DNA of 64,000 nucleotides from Adhaeribacter arboris (GTDB lineage: Bacteria; Bacteroidota; Bacteroidia; Cytophagales; Hymenobacteraceae): NCBI RefSeq assembly GCF_003023845.1, contig NZ_PYFT01000001.1, forward strand, positions 5,456,001 to 5,520,000, written 5' to 3'. Made by a program: the position numbers and the translations under genes. The notes beneath the pieces are model-generated. The model was not told the origin of the DNA. It saw nothing but the letters and a program-made list of their open reading frames with translations, and made no database searches. Every line of letters begins with the position of its first letter. Positions within the stretch are counted from its first letter, which is position 1. This document shows, piece by piece, positions 42,964-51,937 of the stretch.

Positions 42964-43944
42964 TTAGCCTTTTTTTAGATATTGAGCGGCTTCTTTGGCA
43001 AAATAAGTAAGAATTATATCGGCGCCAGCGCGTTTCATGCTTAGTAAACACTCCATCATGGCTTTTTCGCCATCAATCCATCCATTTTGGGCAGCCGCTT
43101 TTACCATGGCGTACTCGCCGCTCACATTGTAGGCGGCAATAGGTAAATGGGAGTTGTCGCGCAGCAATTTTATAATATCCAGGTAGGCTAAAGCTGGTTT
43201 TACCATTAAATAATCGGCTCCTTCGGCAGTATCTAATTCGGCTTCCAATAAGGCTTCCCGGCTATTCGCCGGGTTCATTTGGTAGGTTTTCTTATCGCCA
43301 AATTTAGGCGCAGAATCTAGGGCATCGCGGAACGGACCGTAAAAAGCGCCGGCATATTTAGCGGTATAACTCATTATTGCTACATTCTGAAATCCATTGC
43401 GGTCTAATTGTTCCCGGATAAAAGCAACCCGTCCATCCATCATGTCGGAAGGAGCAATAATATCGGCACCGGCGCGGGCTTGCTCTAAGGCCATTTTAGC
43501 GAGTATTTCTAAGGTAGCATCATTTAAAATTTCGCCATTATCTACAATGCCGTCGTGGCCGTCGGAAGAGTAAGGGTCCATAGCCACATCGGTTACTAAA
43601 ATCACATCCGGAAAATTTCTTTTTACTTCCCGGATAAAAGATGGAAATAAACCTTCGGGGTTAAAACTTTCCGTAGCAAAGCGGTCTTTTTTGCTTTCCT
43701 GAATATTGGGGAAAGGAGCAAAAGCTTTCACGCCGAGTTCTACACAAGCCGCAATCTCGTCGAGCATTCTATCGGGAGAATAACGCGCAATGCCGGGCAT
43801 AGAGGTAATTTCCGCTTTCTTGTTTTCACCTTCCAGCACAAAAATGGGGTATATTAAATCGTTAACGGTAAGATTATTTTCCTGCACCAAGTTCCGGATT
43901 ACTTCGGTTCTCCGGTTCCGGCGCGGACGTCTGGTTAAGTTCAT
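42964..43944 (-). CDS. hemB: Delta-aminolevulinic acid dehydratase (porphobilinogen synthase)
   Basis: HemB condenses two 5-aminolevulinate molecules to porphobilinogen. The 326-residue protein has the Schiff-base lysine pair: Lys196 in SYTAKYAGAFYGPFRDA and Lys249 in DYLMVKPALAYLDI. The metal loop at about 119-132 reads DVAMDPYSSDGHDG, with Asp where zinc enzymes have Cys, so the enzyme is of the magnesium-dependent type. A hairpin (AAGAGCT / AGCTCTT, 43965-43992) lies just upstream in the leader. It is far from hemH. Confidence 0.94.
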   Translation of the reverse strand: MNLTRRPRRNRRTEVIRNLVQENNLTVNDLIYPIFVLEGENKKAEITSMPGIARYSPDRMLDEIAACVELGVKAFAPFPNIQESKKDRFATESFNPEGLFPSFIREVKRNFPDVILVTDVAMDPYSSDGHDGIVDNGEILNDATLEILAKMALEQARAGADIIAPSDMMDGRVAFIREQLDRNGFQNVAIMSYTAKYAGAFYGPFRDALDSAPKFGDKKTYQMNPANSREALLEAELDTAEGADYLMVKPALAYLDIIKLLRDNSHLPIAAYNVSGEYAMVKAAAQNGWIDGEKAMMECLLSMKRAGADIILTYFAKEAAQYLKKG

Positions 43945-44135
43945 GGGTAAATATTTTAAGTTTTAAGAGCTAGTTAAAATAAACCAGCTCTTATTATCAC
44001 AAAGTTTAAACCTGTGCCGTTCCCTTGCAAGTAAATTTACTATTCCGTAGATTTTTACTAGATATGGTTCACTTAAATTTAAAAAGCTGTATGAACATCT
44101 TGTAATCTTGAACCTCGCTTTGCCAATAAATTTTT

Positions 44136-44753
44136 TTAAGAAGATACGTTTACGGGATAATCAGGAATAGATTTCAGTGGGCTGGTATTCAGATTTTGAT
44201 TAGCAGGTTGCTCTTTAGAGATCAGAACCACAATGGCCAGCAAGCTCCACGCAACGGCTGAGTATACGCCACCTATGATAAAAGCCGTTGAAGTACGGCC
44301 AAGAATTACCATTGCTAAGCTGGCAATGGGGAACCACATACCCACTAGGAGCGGTACCAACCGGTGCCACCCGGGCAGAACTTTGGCCCATACTACGGTA
44401 ATGCCTACTAGCAACATAATCAGGTTGCTGATAGGCCAGAAGGAATCCAGTATCCAGAACAAGGTAGTTCGATCTTTAGGGAAGATAAGTAAGTACACAT
44501 TAGAGGCTTCCGCTAGGAGCAGAGTACAGATAATAACCCAGATTATGCCTTTTCCAAACTTGCTGGTGCCAGTAGCTTTCAAACGTTGTAAAGCAATAAT
44601 ACTGGCCAGCCAGGCCGATATGTACATAAATTCCCAAGCGCCGGTAAACCAGGAATACGCTAACTCTTGATTATATATTTCTTCTAATTGCATGCCGATA
44701 AAGAGGAACGGAGCGCCGATCAGGCCCAGTATTCCCAATGTTTTGTTGTTCAT
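44136..44753 (-). CDS. Six-helix membrane protein, paralogue 1
   Basis: The 205-residue protein has about six membrane segments and begins MNNKTLGILGLIGAPFLFIGMQLEEIYN. It is similar along its whole length to the protein at 46034-46621, with common segments ISAWLASI, LDSFWPISNL and YSAVAWSLLAIVVL. No family is recognised. The two copies stand either side of a lipoprotein gene, suggesting a local duplication. A role in membrane sensing or transport is possible but not shown. Confidence 0.8.
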   Translation of the reverse strand: MNNKTLGILGLIGAPFLFIGMQLEEIYNQELAYSWFTGAWEFMYISAWLASIIALQRLKATGTSKFGKGIIWVIICTLLLAEASNVYLLIFPKDRTTLFWILDSFWPISNLIMLLVGITVVWAKVLPGWHRLVPLLVGMWFPIASLAMVILGRTSTAFIIGGVYSAVAWSLLAIVVLISKEQPANQNLNTSPLKSIPDYPVNVSS

Positions 44754-44923
44754 GAGTTTATATTTTAATTTTTAAAGTTTAGAAAGGTAGTTGCCAGCTG
44801 TTTAAAAGGAGGGCGTGGATGAATTTTGTTAGTTTGTTAATCAATAACGAATGGTTAGCGAGATGCTTCCGACGAGCATAAGTAAAAAAAGTATGCAACT
44901 ACTTTGGTCCTAATTATGAATCA

Positions 44924-45772
44924 TTAATTCTTTTGACCCATGTAAAAGGGTGTATTAGTGGGAGTAAGAATGCCGCTTTCGTAGGTGCCCGACGAACCAC
45001 CCACCGGGTTAAAGTCAAATTCTAACCACTCGTACAAATTACCGTATTTTTCCCCGAGGTATACCTGTTTTTTACTGTTGTTTCGCTCACTCATAATAGA
45101 AATGTGGTATTCGGTTACCGGAATATCGCTTATATAATAATTCTGGTCTGTATCGCTGTTGATGGTAAAACTTTTAATGATGGGGTTGGTTGTGGAGGTG
45201 GGGGTGCCATCCAGGTATTTAGCATTTGGGGTGGGGGTAAGGGTAACTGTTACCTGCGTACCAGCGACCATGGCTGGTACCACGGCATTATCGTTAACAA
45301 ATCTTAGCGAACCGCCAAAATAACCTGCACCACTTTTAATGTCCGCACCTCGGTCCGCAATCCGGCCGCTCAATTTCCAGACAAAGTTCTTTACTGCACC
45401 TTTATCACCGGCGGTAAAAGCATCATAATCTTTGTCATCGTTCATGCCTAAACGCAGGTGGTAAATTTTACCTTTATACTCTACTTCTTTCCAGGCGTAA
45501 ATTTTCCAACCACCTACCGTAGACAAAGGTAAAGAGTATTTACCGTCCGGTCCGGTGGTGCCATCTACGTAAATGTTGTAGCCCGTAGGGTTTTCGGCCC
45601 GTACTTTCACGCCCGCTAACGGATTACCTTGCGCATCAACGGCTTTTCCGCTCACAGTATTGGCACCCGCCCCATTATCCGGTTTAGGGTCATTATCTTT
45701 AGTAGTACAGGCCGTAAAAGCGAATACTACCACTAAGTAAAAAAGAATGAGTTTAGTTAATTGTGTTTTCAT
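44924..45772 (-). CDS. Lipoprotein with carboxypeptidase regulatory-like domain
   Basis: The 282-residue protein has a lipoprotein signal (VVVFAFTAC, Cys22), an acidic linker, then a carboxypeptidase regulatory-like beta-sandwich (NTVSGKAVDAQGNPLAGVKVRAENP at about 38-62), followed by repeated beta structure. The domain is an immunoglobulin-like fold used for anchoring and folding, not a peptidase. It lies between the two paralogous membrane proteins on the same strand. Its partner is unknown. Confidence 0.82.
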   Translation of the reverse strand: MKTQLTKLILFYLVVVFAFTACTTKDNDPKPDNGAGANTVSGKAVDAQGNPLAGVKVRAENPTGYNIYVDGTTGPDGKYSLPLSTVGGWKIYAWKEVEYKGKIYHLRLGMNDDKDYDAFTAGDKGAVKNFVWKLSGRIADRGADIKSGAGYFGGSLRFVNDNAVVPAMVAGTQVTVTLTPTPNAKYLDGTPTSTTNPIIKSFTINSDTDQNYYISDIPVTEYHISIMSERNNSKKQVYLGEKYGNLYEWLEFDFNPVGGSSGTYESGILTPTNTPFYMGQKN

Positions 45773-46033
45773 GATGGGATTGAATTATTTGAGAGTTTAA
45801 GTAATAGATTAAGGAGAAAATAGGTTCTTGCTAGCCTTGGTTTTAAATAGAAGCGGACTGGCAGGTTTTTAAAGTTGTGCTTTTAATTTAGCGTATGTAG
45901 GGAATGGATATTGGTAATTCTTTTTTAGGTTTTAGCTGAAAAATTGTAGTTGGGACCAGGAGCAATTTATTTTGACGGATCTTTCTGTAATTTTAAATAA
46001 CCCAGTAAGAGTTGGACATTTACAGAGATTGCC

Positions 46034-46621
46034 TCAGACTACTTGCCATCCCGCTTCAGCGGTTTTGTTTAAGATGGAAGTTTCTTTAACCGTTAGAACA
46101 ACTATAGCCAGTAAACTCCAGGCAACTGCCGAGTAGTAAGGAACAAATACCATAATAGGAGCATCACGACCGACTAAAGCCATAATTAACATGGTTAACG
46201 GAAACCACAAACCAACTACTAGTGGTACATAGCGTTTCCAACTGGGTAGTACTTTAGCTTTTATAATGGAGATACCCACTATCAGCATAACTAAATTACT
46301 AATGGGCCAGAAAGAGTCCAGCGTCATAAATAAGATAGATTTATCTTGTGGGGCAAGGAGCTGGTATACATTGGAAATATTAGCTAAGGTAAGGGTGCTT
46401 ATTATAACCCACAGTAGCCTTTTTCCAATTTGACTGTTACCGGTAGCCTCTATGCGGCGGAGAGCAAGCATGCTCGCCATCCAGGCCGAAATGTAAACAA
46501 TGCCCCAAATTCCGGTTAGCCAAGAATTAGATAAAGCAGGATAGGTTTGTTCTGCCTGTGTACCAATTAAAAGGGCAGGTGCTCCAATAAGAGCAAAAAT
46601 GCCGAGAGTTTTGTTGTTCAT
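46034..46621 (-). CDS. Six-helix membrane protein, paralogue 2
   Basis: This 195-residue membrane protein is the second copy of the gene at 44136. I chose the ATG that gives MNNKTLGIFALIGAP, matching the first copy, and not the upstream frame start at 46687. Residues MYISAWLAS/VYISAWMAS, LDSFWPISNL and VGLWFPL are shared. It is followed (on the minus strand) by 260 bases without a gene and then the lipoprotein. The function is unknown. Confidence 0.8.
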   Translation of the reverse strand: MNNKTLGIFALIGAPALLIGTQAEQTYPALSNSWLTGIWGIVYISAWMASMLALRRIEATGNSQIGKRLLWVIISTLTLANISNVYQLLAPQDKSILFMTLDSFWPISNLVMLIVGISIIKAKVLPSWKRYVPLVVGLWFPLTMLIMALVGRDAPIMVFVPYYSAVAWSLLAIVVLTVKETSILNKTAEAGWQVV

Positions 46622-47005
46622 CAGTTTCGTAAAGAGTAGTGTTTGATTTGATACAAAGGAATAGCTTAAATTTTGGCTCTCAAGCATATAGGTGACTTAC
46701 TCGCCTTATTTTAGGTTTCAATCGTAGAAAAAGCTGTTTGAGTGGTAGCTTTAGTTTTACTAAGATTTACTACTGCTTTTAAAAGTATATTTTAGATAAA
46801 GGATTGTACCAAAAAGGAGAAACTCGGCTCAAAGCTGAACCAACTTAAATAAAATACAGGGCTTCTAAACCTAAGGCTAACTTTCGTTTTCTTAAAATTT
46901 AAAATGCAGCGAATAGAAGGTGTAATTTTTAGGAATACCTACTGGCACAGGAATGCCATAGAAGCGGTTGCTCCGGCAAACACATTTAAGATAAATATTA
47001 AGAGG
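46622..47005. other. Gene-free stretch upstream of the second membrane protein
   Basis: No ORF of coding character or repeat is evident in these 384 bases. It presumably holds the promoter of the leftward membrane-protein gene. Confidence 0.45.
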
Positions 47006-47035
47006 AAGGTTTTTGAGCGTATAAGTAGAAACCTT
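47006..47035 (-). terminator. Weak hairpin downstream of lytR-type gene
   Basis: AAGGTTT pairs with AAACCTT across a 16-nt loop, 5 nt after the response-regulator stop codon. The following sequence is not T-rich on the minus strand. Confidence 0.4.
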
Positions 47036-47039
47036 TAGC

Positions 47040-47816
47040 TTAAGCGCCCAGCCATTTTTTAAACTCTGGCGCCCGGTCGCGGCTTACGTACACCTCTTCG
47101 TTGGAAGCAGGCTTTAAAGCTAACTTGTATTTGCCGTTAAAATGCACGAAAATATCGCTAATGGCTCGGCGTTGAACCAGGTACTGGCGACTAGCCCGAA
47201 AAAACTTTCCGTTGTCTACTTGTTGTTCTACTTCTTCTAAAGGATAATCCAAAGAAAAAAAACGACCATCGTGCGTTTTAAGAAAGGTAACCCGGTCTTC
47301 ACTGTAAAAGTAAGCTACATCGTTGGTATCTACCGAAACAAGGCGTTGGCCTTGCCGCACCAGAAAATGTTCCCGAATTGGTTTAATAGCGGGCGCGGCA
47401 GTGCGCCGCAACTCTTTTAACAACTCCTCTATCCGGAGCGTAGGCTGCTGGCCGTATACTTGTTGCAATTGTTGAAACTTAATTAAACTTTTTTGTAAAT
47501 CTTCGCGCTGAATAGGTTTGAGTAAGTAATCAATGCTGTGCACTTTAAAGGCCTGCAAGGCAAACTCATCGTAGGCAGTGGTAAAAATTACCGGGCAGGT
47601 AACTTCTACTTCGCTAAAAATCTCAAAACTTTGCCCGTCTACCAGTTCTATGTCCATGAGTATCAGGTCGGGCATCGGGTGAGTACGCAAGAACTGCACA
47701 CTTTCTTCAATGCTATCAGCTGGTCCCATAATTTGGGCCGCGGGTACAATTTGTTGTACCATTTCCAGCATGCGTTCGGCAGCTACAGTTTCGTCTTCTA
47801 TTATTAAAATTCTCAT
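47040..47816 (-). CDS. LytTR-family response regulator
   Basis: The 258-residue protein has a receiver domain with the phosphorylated Asp55 in LILMDIELVDG and a C-terminal LytTR DNA-binding domain from about 150 (FLVRQGQRLVSVDTNDVAYFYSED and FFRASRQYLVQRRAI). Its start overlaps the histidine kinase stop by the ATGA arrangement, so the pair is translationally coupled. LytTR regulators bind paired direct repeats near their targets; nearby lipoprotein and membrane genes are candidates by position only. Confidence 0.92.
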   Translation of the reverse strand: MRILIIEDETVAAERMLEMVQQIVPAAQIMGPADSIEESVQFLRTHPMPDLILMDIELVDGQSFEIFSEVEVTCPVIFTTAYDEFALQAFKVHSIDYLLKPIQREDLQKSLIKFQQLQQVYGQQPTLRIEELLKELRRTAAPAIKPIREHFLVRQGQRLVSVDTNDVAYFYSEDRVTFLKTHDGRFFSLDYPLEEVEQQVDNGKFFRASRQYLVQRRAISDIFVHFNGKYKLALKPASNEEVYVSRDRAPEFKKWLGA

Positions 47817-48838
47817 GCTGCTTGTGCTTTAATAAGAGGAACTTTTACCGTGAAACAATTTGGTTCTTTTAAAATAATAACTTCGGGTTGATTAAGTATT
47901 TTGTACTTAGCCGTGATGTTGGTTAAACCCATGCCATTAGAAAGTACAGTGCCTCTTTTCGGTTGTAAATTATTGCTTATTACCAACCAGTCTTGCTCGC
48001 TCTGGATAATTACATCTAAGGGTTTGCGTACCGAAACCTGGTTGTGTTTCATGGCATTTTCCAGGAGTATTTGCAAAGTCAGCGGCGGAATCAGGCAATT
48101 CATTAAATTTTCGGCTACTTGCATCTTTAGGGTGATGCCCTCCCCAAAACGGGTACGCAATAAAAAAAAATAGGCCTGGGTAAATTGTAATTCCTGATCT
48201 AAACCAATTAGTTCTTTTTCGCTGCTCTGTAACAAGTAGCGATATACCTGGGCCAGTTCGGCAATAAATTTTACCGCCTGCACCGAGTCTTTCTCCACCA
48301 AAGCGGTTAAAGTATTTAAGCTGTTAAATAAAAAATGCGGTTTAACCTGGTTTTTAAGCGATTCGAGTTGGGCCATCAGGTTTATTTTTTTAAGCTCTTC
48401 GGCTTCTTGGGTGGCTTTTTTCCAGGCGTCCATATAAAATAATAATTCGTAAAAGGCGGCTACTAAAACGCCGAATAAAAAGGTATAAAGAAATCCATAC
48501 AACAGAAATATAGGCTTAACCGCTAAAATCTCTTGTGGACTTTCGTGCAAGAGCATTATGACACCGTATAGAATGCCGTTAGCCGATAATACCCCGAAAG
48601 TTTCTAGAATGTATCTTTTCACCGAAAGTTGTAAGGCGTATCTGCGATGAAAAAAAAGTACCACGGCCCGGCTGGTTTCCCATATTATCACCGAAGCAAT
48701 CAGAATATTATCTATTAACCCTTGCAGCGTTATTCTGCCTTCCATCTCCAGGGTTGCCGAGCCAAAAAGCCCGAATCGGAGCAGGGCTACCACTAATATC
48801 CCAATAATGCGTATTTGGTAGCTATGAGTAAGTTTCAA
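47813..48838 (-). CDS. LytS/YehU-type sensor histidine kinase
   Basis: The 341-residue kinase has four membrane segments in the first 135 residues, a short coiled region, then the His_kinase domain with the phospho-acceptor His168 in NQVKPHFLFNSLNTL and a HATPase domain with GMGLTNITAKY near 307-317. It has no extracellular sensor domain of size, so the signal is probably membrane-derived. The 4-nt overlap with the response-regulator gene shows a single system. Confidence 0.92.
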   Translation of the reverse strand: MKLTHSYQIRIIGILVVALLRFGLFGSATLEMEGRITLQGLIDNILIASVIIWETSRAVVLFFHRRYALQLSVKRYILETFGVLSANGILYGVIMLLHESPQEILAVKPIFLLYGFLYTFLFGVLVAAFYELLFYMDAWKKATQEAEELKKINLMAQLESLKNQVKPHFLFNSLNTLTALVEKDSVQAVKFIAELAQVYRYLLQSSEKELIGLDQELQFTQAYFFLLRTRFGEGITLKMQVAENLMNCLIPPLTLQILLENAMKHNQVSVRKPLDVIIQSEQDWLVISNNLQPKRGTVLSNGMGLTNITAKYKILNQPEVIILKEPNCFTVKVPLIKAQAA

Positions 48839-48969
48839 GAGACAACGGGCTAAGTGTTGGAATTAATACAAAGTAACAAGTTGCGTTCTTACAAGCAAAT
48901 GGATAACTCTATCATGCCGCAAATGAAAGTTCTCACTCGTAATTAGGCTAGGTGCAGTACTCTAGAAAG

Positions 48970-49551
48970 TTACATCTTCTCCATATAGGAAATTGTACCG
49001 CTTTCATTAACTAAACGGATTTCCGGAATATTCCTGCTACTAGTGCCTAGTTCGTACCCCAAATAAGTTTTAGTACGGTTGGTCAATTCTTCGTCGCTGT
49101 AAGTAAAATGACCATCCGTGCTATTGGCGCTGGGTGCTGTGGTTTTTTCCCATTCTCCTTTTGCCCAAATCAAAGTCAGACGGCCATCGGTGCCTACTTT
49201 CACCCGGCCGGTTTCTTTGGAGGCCCCGTAAATACTATAATAAGTACTGGGGCGATTTTCGGTGTACCAGTAACGTTCTACTTTATTATCGTCTTTAAAT
49301 ACGAGGGTAATAGCGCCCGAAACACCAATGGCCTTCACAAATTGACCTTGGTTCCAGGCGTTCGCCAGCGAAATAGTGGTAGTAGACCAACTGCCTTTTA
49401 GTTCATCGGGTAAATTACTACCACCCGGATGCGGGCCGTATGCAGCACTGTTTTCTTCTTTTTCTTCGGTTTCGAGTAGTTCGCAACTGGTAAGAGATAG
49501 CAGGAATAAACAGGAAATAGATAAAATAGGCAGGAAAAAGAGCTTTTTCAT
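48970..49551 (-). CDS. Hypothetical lipoprotein
   Basis: The 193-residue protein has a lipoprotein signal (CLFLLSLTSC, Cys23), a short acidic linker (LLETEEKEENSA) and a probable beta-rich domain starting LPDELKGSWSTTTISLANAWNQGQF, which resembles lipocalin-like or META-type lipoprotein starts. It lies 0.13 kb upstream of the histidine kinase on the same strand. I recognise no specific family. Confidence 0.8.
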   Translation of the reverse strand: MKKLFFLPILSISCLFLLSLTSCELLETEEKEENSAAYGPHPGGSNLPDELKGSWSTTTISLANAWNQGQFVKAIGVSGAITLVFKDDNKVERYWYTENRPSTYYSIYGASKETGRVKVGTDGRLTLIWAKGEWEKTTAPSANSTDGHFTYSDEELTNRTKTYLGYELGTSSRNIPEIRLVNESGTISYMEKM

Positions 49552-49768
49552 TTTCTTGATTTTTTTAAGTTGTTAGGTGATTAGTGGGTTAGGTTTAATA
49601 CAAAGTAATAAGGTCCACTTTCACCGGTAAACAGATTACCTACTCACTCTTCCAATTATGCGTTTCGGTTGTAGAAAAGAATGCCTGAATCGTATTGAGG
49701 AAATGCCCACTAATAAGCAGGCACAAAAAAAGAAAAATATAGGAGAAGTAAGAAAAGTAGCCCGCCCG

Positions 49769-49867
49769 AGCGTTCCGAAGAGGCTTGCTGGCGCCGGCAA
49801 ACTTGCAGTTAGAAGTTGCATCAGTACCTTCGCCGGGAGACTTGAAAAGGCTCCTCAGAAGAACGCT
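49769..49867. other. 99-nt structured, GC-rich segment
   Basis: AGCGTTC at 49769-49775 pairs with GAACGCT at 49861-49867, GAGG at 49780-49783 with CCTC at 49853-49856 (a symmetric 4x4 internal loop between), and CCGGC at 49794-49798 with GCCGG at 49832-49836. It is clearly more GC-rich than its surroundings. It could be a small RNA or a repeat element; neither is proven. Confidence 0.4.
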
Positions 49868-49993
49868 AAATGAAGAAAGATGGACCCTAATCAAAGAATT
49901 ATTAAGAAATGACTTAGAGAATTGTAAATCAGAAAGGTGGCTGTAAACCGCTGCTTTTAGCGGGTTGCCCTTATTATTCCTAGGCTTAAAACA

Positions 49994-50024
49994 TAAAAAA
50001 GCCCCTTTTCTGCCCAAAAAGGGG
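49994..50024 (-). terminator. Rho-independent terminator of rocD
   Basis: On the minus strand CCCCTTTTT pairs with AAAAGGGG around a short loop, followed by CTTTTTT. It lies about 140 nt beyond the rocD stop. Confidence 0.82.
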
Positions 50025-50121
50025 ATAGACTAAATCCAGAGCAAAAGCAAATTAAGGTAAGTACTTCTAGGAAATTGTTTTAAACTAGTATTTGGGATAA
50101 CTTACTGGTTACTATATATTA

Positions 50122-50149
50122 ATTAGTCGAGTAGCGAACAGCTAATAAC
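50122..50149 (-). repeat. Heptamer array O
   Basis: On the minus strand four 7-mers are in register (GTTATTA, GCTGTTC, GCTACTC, GACTAAT), 18 nt downstream of the rocD stop codon. It is the only array outside 10.5-30.5 kb. Confidence 0.65.
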
Positions 50150-50166
50150 CAATTTCTACTTAAATT

Positions 50167-51405
50167 CTAAAACTCCGAGATAGTCTTCTGAATAATGTCG
50201 CAGCATTCGTGTAACTGCTCTTCCGAAATAACTAGCGGCGGGGCGAAGCGGATAATATCGCCGTGGGTAGGTTTAGCGAGTAACCCATTTTCTTTTAAAG
50301 CCAGACATACCTCCCAGGCAGTGCGTCCATCTGGGGTAGGTTTAATTACTAGGGCATTGAGCAAGCCTCTGCCGCGTACGGTTTGTAATACTTCGGGGTA
50401 CTGACCTTGCAATTGGCGCATGCGAGCCCGGAAAATTTCACCTAATTTAAAAGCATTCTCGGTTAAGTTTTCTTCTTTTATTACCTCTAAAGCAGCTATA
50501 GACACGGCGCAAGCCAAAGGATTTCCCCCGTATGTGGAGCCATGCTGACCGGGTCTGATACACAGCATAATCGCATCATCGGCTAAAACGGCAGAAACGG
50601 GTAAAACACCACCCGATAAAGCCTTACCTAAAATTAATACGTCGGGGTGAATATTATCGTATTGCGAAGCGAGCAATTTACCGGTACGGCCAATACCGGT
50701 TTGAATTTCATCGGCGAGCAGCAAAACTTTATACTTTTCACACAGCGCTTTGGCTTGGGTTAAATATCCCTCACTGGGTACATAAACACCTGCTTCGCCT
50801 TGAATAGGTTCTACTAAGAAACCGCATACGTGCGGATTTTGCAAAGCCTCTTCTAAAGCTGCCAAATCGTCGTAAGGCACTACTTTAAAGCCCGGCATAA
50901 ATGGTCCGAAACCACCCGTAGAATCCGGATCGGTAGAAAAAGAAATAATACCGCTGGTACGACCGTGAAAATTATGCTCGACCACTATAATCTCGGCCTG
51001 GTACTTCGGAATGCCTTTTTCTTCGTAACCCCACTTACGAGCTAATTTTATGGCTGTTTCTACGGCTTCGGCCCCCGAGTTCATGAGTAAAGCTTTATTG
51101 TAACCAAAATAATCGCAGATATACTTTTCGCATTCGCCCAGTTTGTCGTTGTAAAAAGCCCGTGAAGTAAGCGTGAGTACTTGTGCTTGGTCTACTAATG
51201 CCTGAATAATTTTGGGATGGCAATGGCCTTGGTTTACCGCGCTGTAAGCCGACAGAAAATCAAAATATTGTTTGCCTTCTACATCCCATAAATAAACGCC
51301 TTCGCCCCGCGTTAACACTACCGGCAACGGATGGTAATTATGCGCTCCGTATTTTTCTTCAAGGTCTATGGCTTGTTGGCTGGAGGTAATGCTGGTAAAA
51401 TTCAT
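50167..51405 (-). CDS. rocD: Ornithine aminotransferase
   Basis: RocD transfers the delta-amino group of ornithine to 2-oxoglutarate, giving glutamate semialdehyde. The 412-residue protein has the PLP lysine Lys261 in [10 protein letters not shown], the Asp of [12 protein letters not shown] (232-242), and N-terminal [10 protein letters not shown] and [24 protein letters not shown]. The class III pattern and the PVVL segment favour ornithine aminotransferase over acetylornithine aminotransferase. It is a single leftward gene with its own terminator. Confidence 0.92.
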   Translation of the reverse strand: MNFTSITSSQQAIDLEEKYGAHNYHPLPVVLTRGEGVYLWDVEGKQYFDFLSAYSAVNQGHCHPKIIQALVDQAQVLTLTSRAFYNDKLGECEKYICDYFGYNKALLMNSGAEAVETAIKLARKWGYEEKGIPKYQAEIIVVEHNFHGRTSGIISFSTDPDSTGGFGPFMPGFKVVPYDDLAALEEALQNPHVCGFLVEPIQGEAGVYVPSEGYLTQAKALCEKYKVLLLADEIQTGIGRTGKLLASQYDNIHPDVLILGKALSGGVLPVSAVLADDAIMLCIRPGQHGSTYGGNPLACAVSIAALEVIKEENLTENAFKLGEIFRARMRQLQGQYPEVLQTVRGRGLLNALVIKPTPDGRTAWEVCLALKENGLLAKPTHGDIIRFAPPLVISEEQLHECCDIIQKTISEF

Positions 51406-51555
51406 GGCTAGGTAATTTTAAATGAATAGGCTGTTGCTTAAACAGCAGTTACGTTTATTTTCTTTCAAATAGCTAAAATTACGTAAAACAGCTTGCTATT
51501 CAAAGGTGGCTTTATAACCAGGAACGTGTAATTTTGTTAAATCAATAAAATTTAA

Positions 51556-51723
51556 AATTTTCTTCTTTTTGAAAAAAATAATCTTCCCCCATTAGAGCCT
51601 GGCGATTTCTATTTTAACGAGCAAGGCTTAATGGTTTTCACAGCTGCTTATCATTTAAAACGGGGTTATTGCTGTCAGAATGGCTGTAAACATTGTCCGT
51701 ACGGATTTAAGAAAAAAGCCTGA
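51556..51723 (+). CDS. Small DUF5522-like cysteine-rich protein, start not found
   Basis: The frame from 51556 to the TGA at 51721-51723 contains GDFYFNEQGLMVFTAAYHLKRG (spread over about 51601-51666) and the cysteine motif YCCQNGCKHCPYGFKKKA, which match the DUF5522 family of about 50-60 residues. The four cysteines suggest metal binding. There is no ATG, GTG or TTG in frame after the upstream stop at 51553-51555, so the true start is unclear: a rare start codon, a sequence error or a damaged 5' end are all possible. The coordinates given are the whole open frame. Confidence 0.6.
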   Translation, partial: NFLLFEKNNLPPLEPGDFYFNEQGLMVFTAAYHLKRGYCCQNGCKHCPYGFKKKA

Positions 51724-51867
51724 AGTATTTCTGTATATAAGCTTTTAAAATAATGGCGGTTCTTTTTTACAAGCAGATATATTGCTTTTTTATTCGTAGT
51801 AAAAACTTGTTTCGATTTATTCGTTAACGGCCAAATCCAAGCATTTCGAAAATTATTCAAATGAGAG

Positions 51868-51898
51868 TTTGATTTTCAGATGATTTTTCGGATATTTG
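51868..51898 (+). promoter_or_regulatory. rpmB promoter
   Basis: TTTG, 19 nt and GATATTTG (one base from TAnnTTTG) end 39 nt before the rpmB start codon. Confidence 0.55.
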
Positions 51899-51937
51899 CG
51901 TCCCTTTAAGAATAAACTGATTTAGACAAAGATAGAA

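Larger units (their letters stand above)
49552..50166. other. Gene-free gap with a structured segment
   Basis: The 615 bases hold no confident gene. They contain a GC-richer structured segment (49769-49867), the rocD terminator (49994-50024) and heptamer array O. Longer reading frames here on both strands overlap each other and lack family features. Confidence 0.55.

Noticed and set aside
43965-43992. AAGAGCT/AGCTCTT hairpin as a hemB attenuator
   Set aside because: The stem is short and lacks a T run or alternative pairing that I can show, so I noted it only in the hemB entry.
49640-50017. Leftward 125-residue frame between the lipoprotein and rocD
   Set aside because: It runs across a GC-rich structured segment and the rocD terminator, has no family similarity I recognise, and overlaps other frames. 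A repeat or RNA explains it better.
51675-51860. Leftward 61-residue frame downstream of rocD
   Set aside because: It overlaps the DUF5522-like frame on the other strand and has no motif; codon use looks random.
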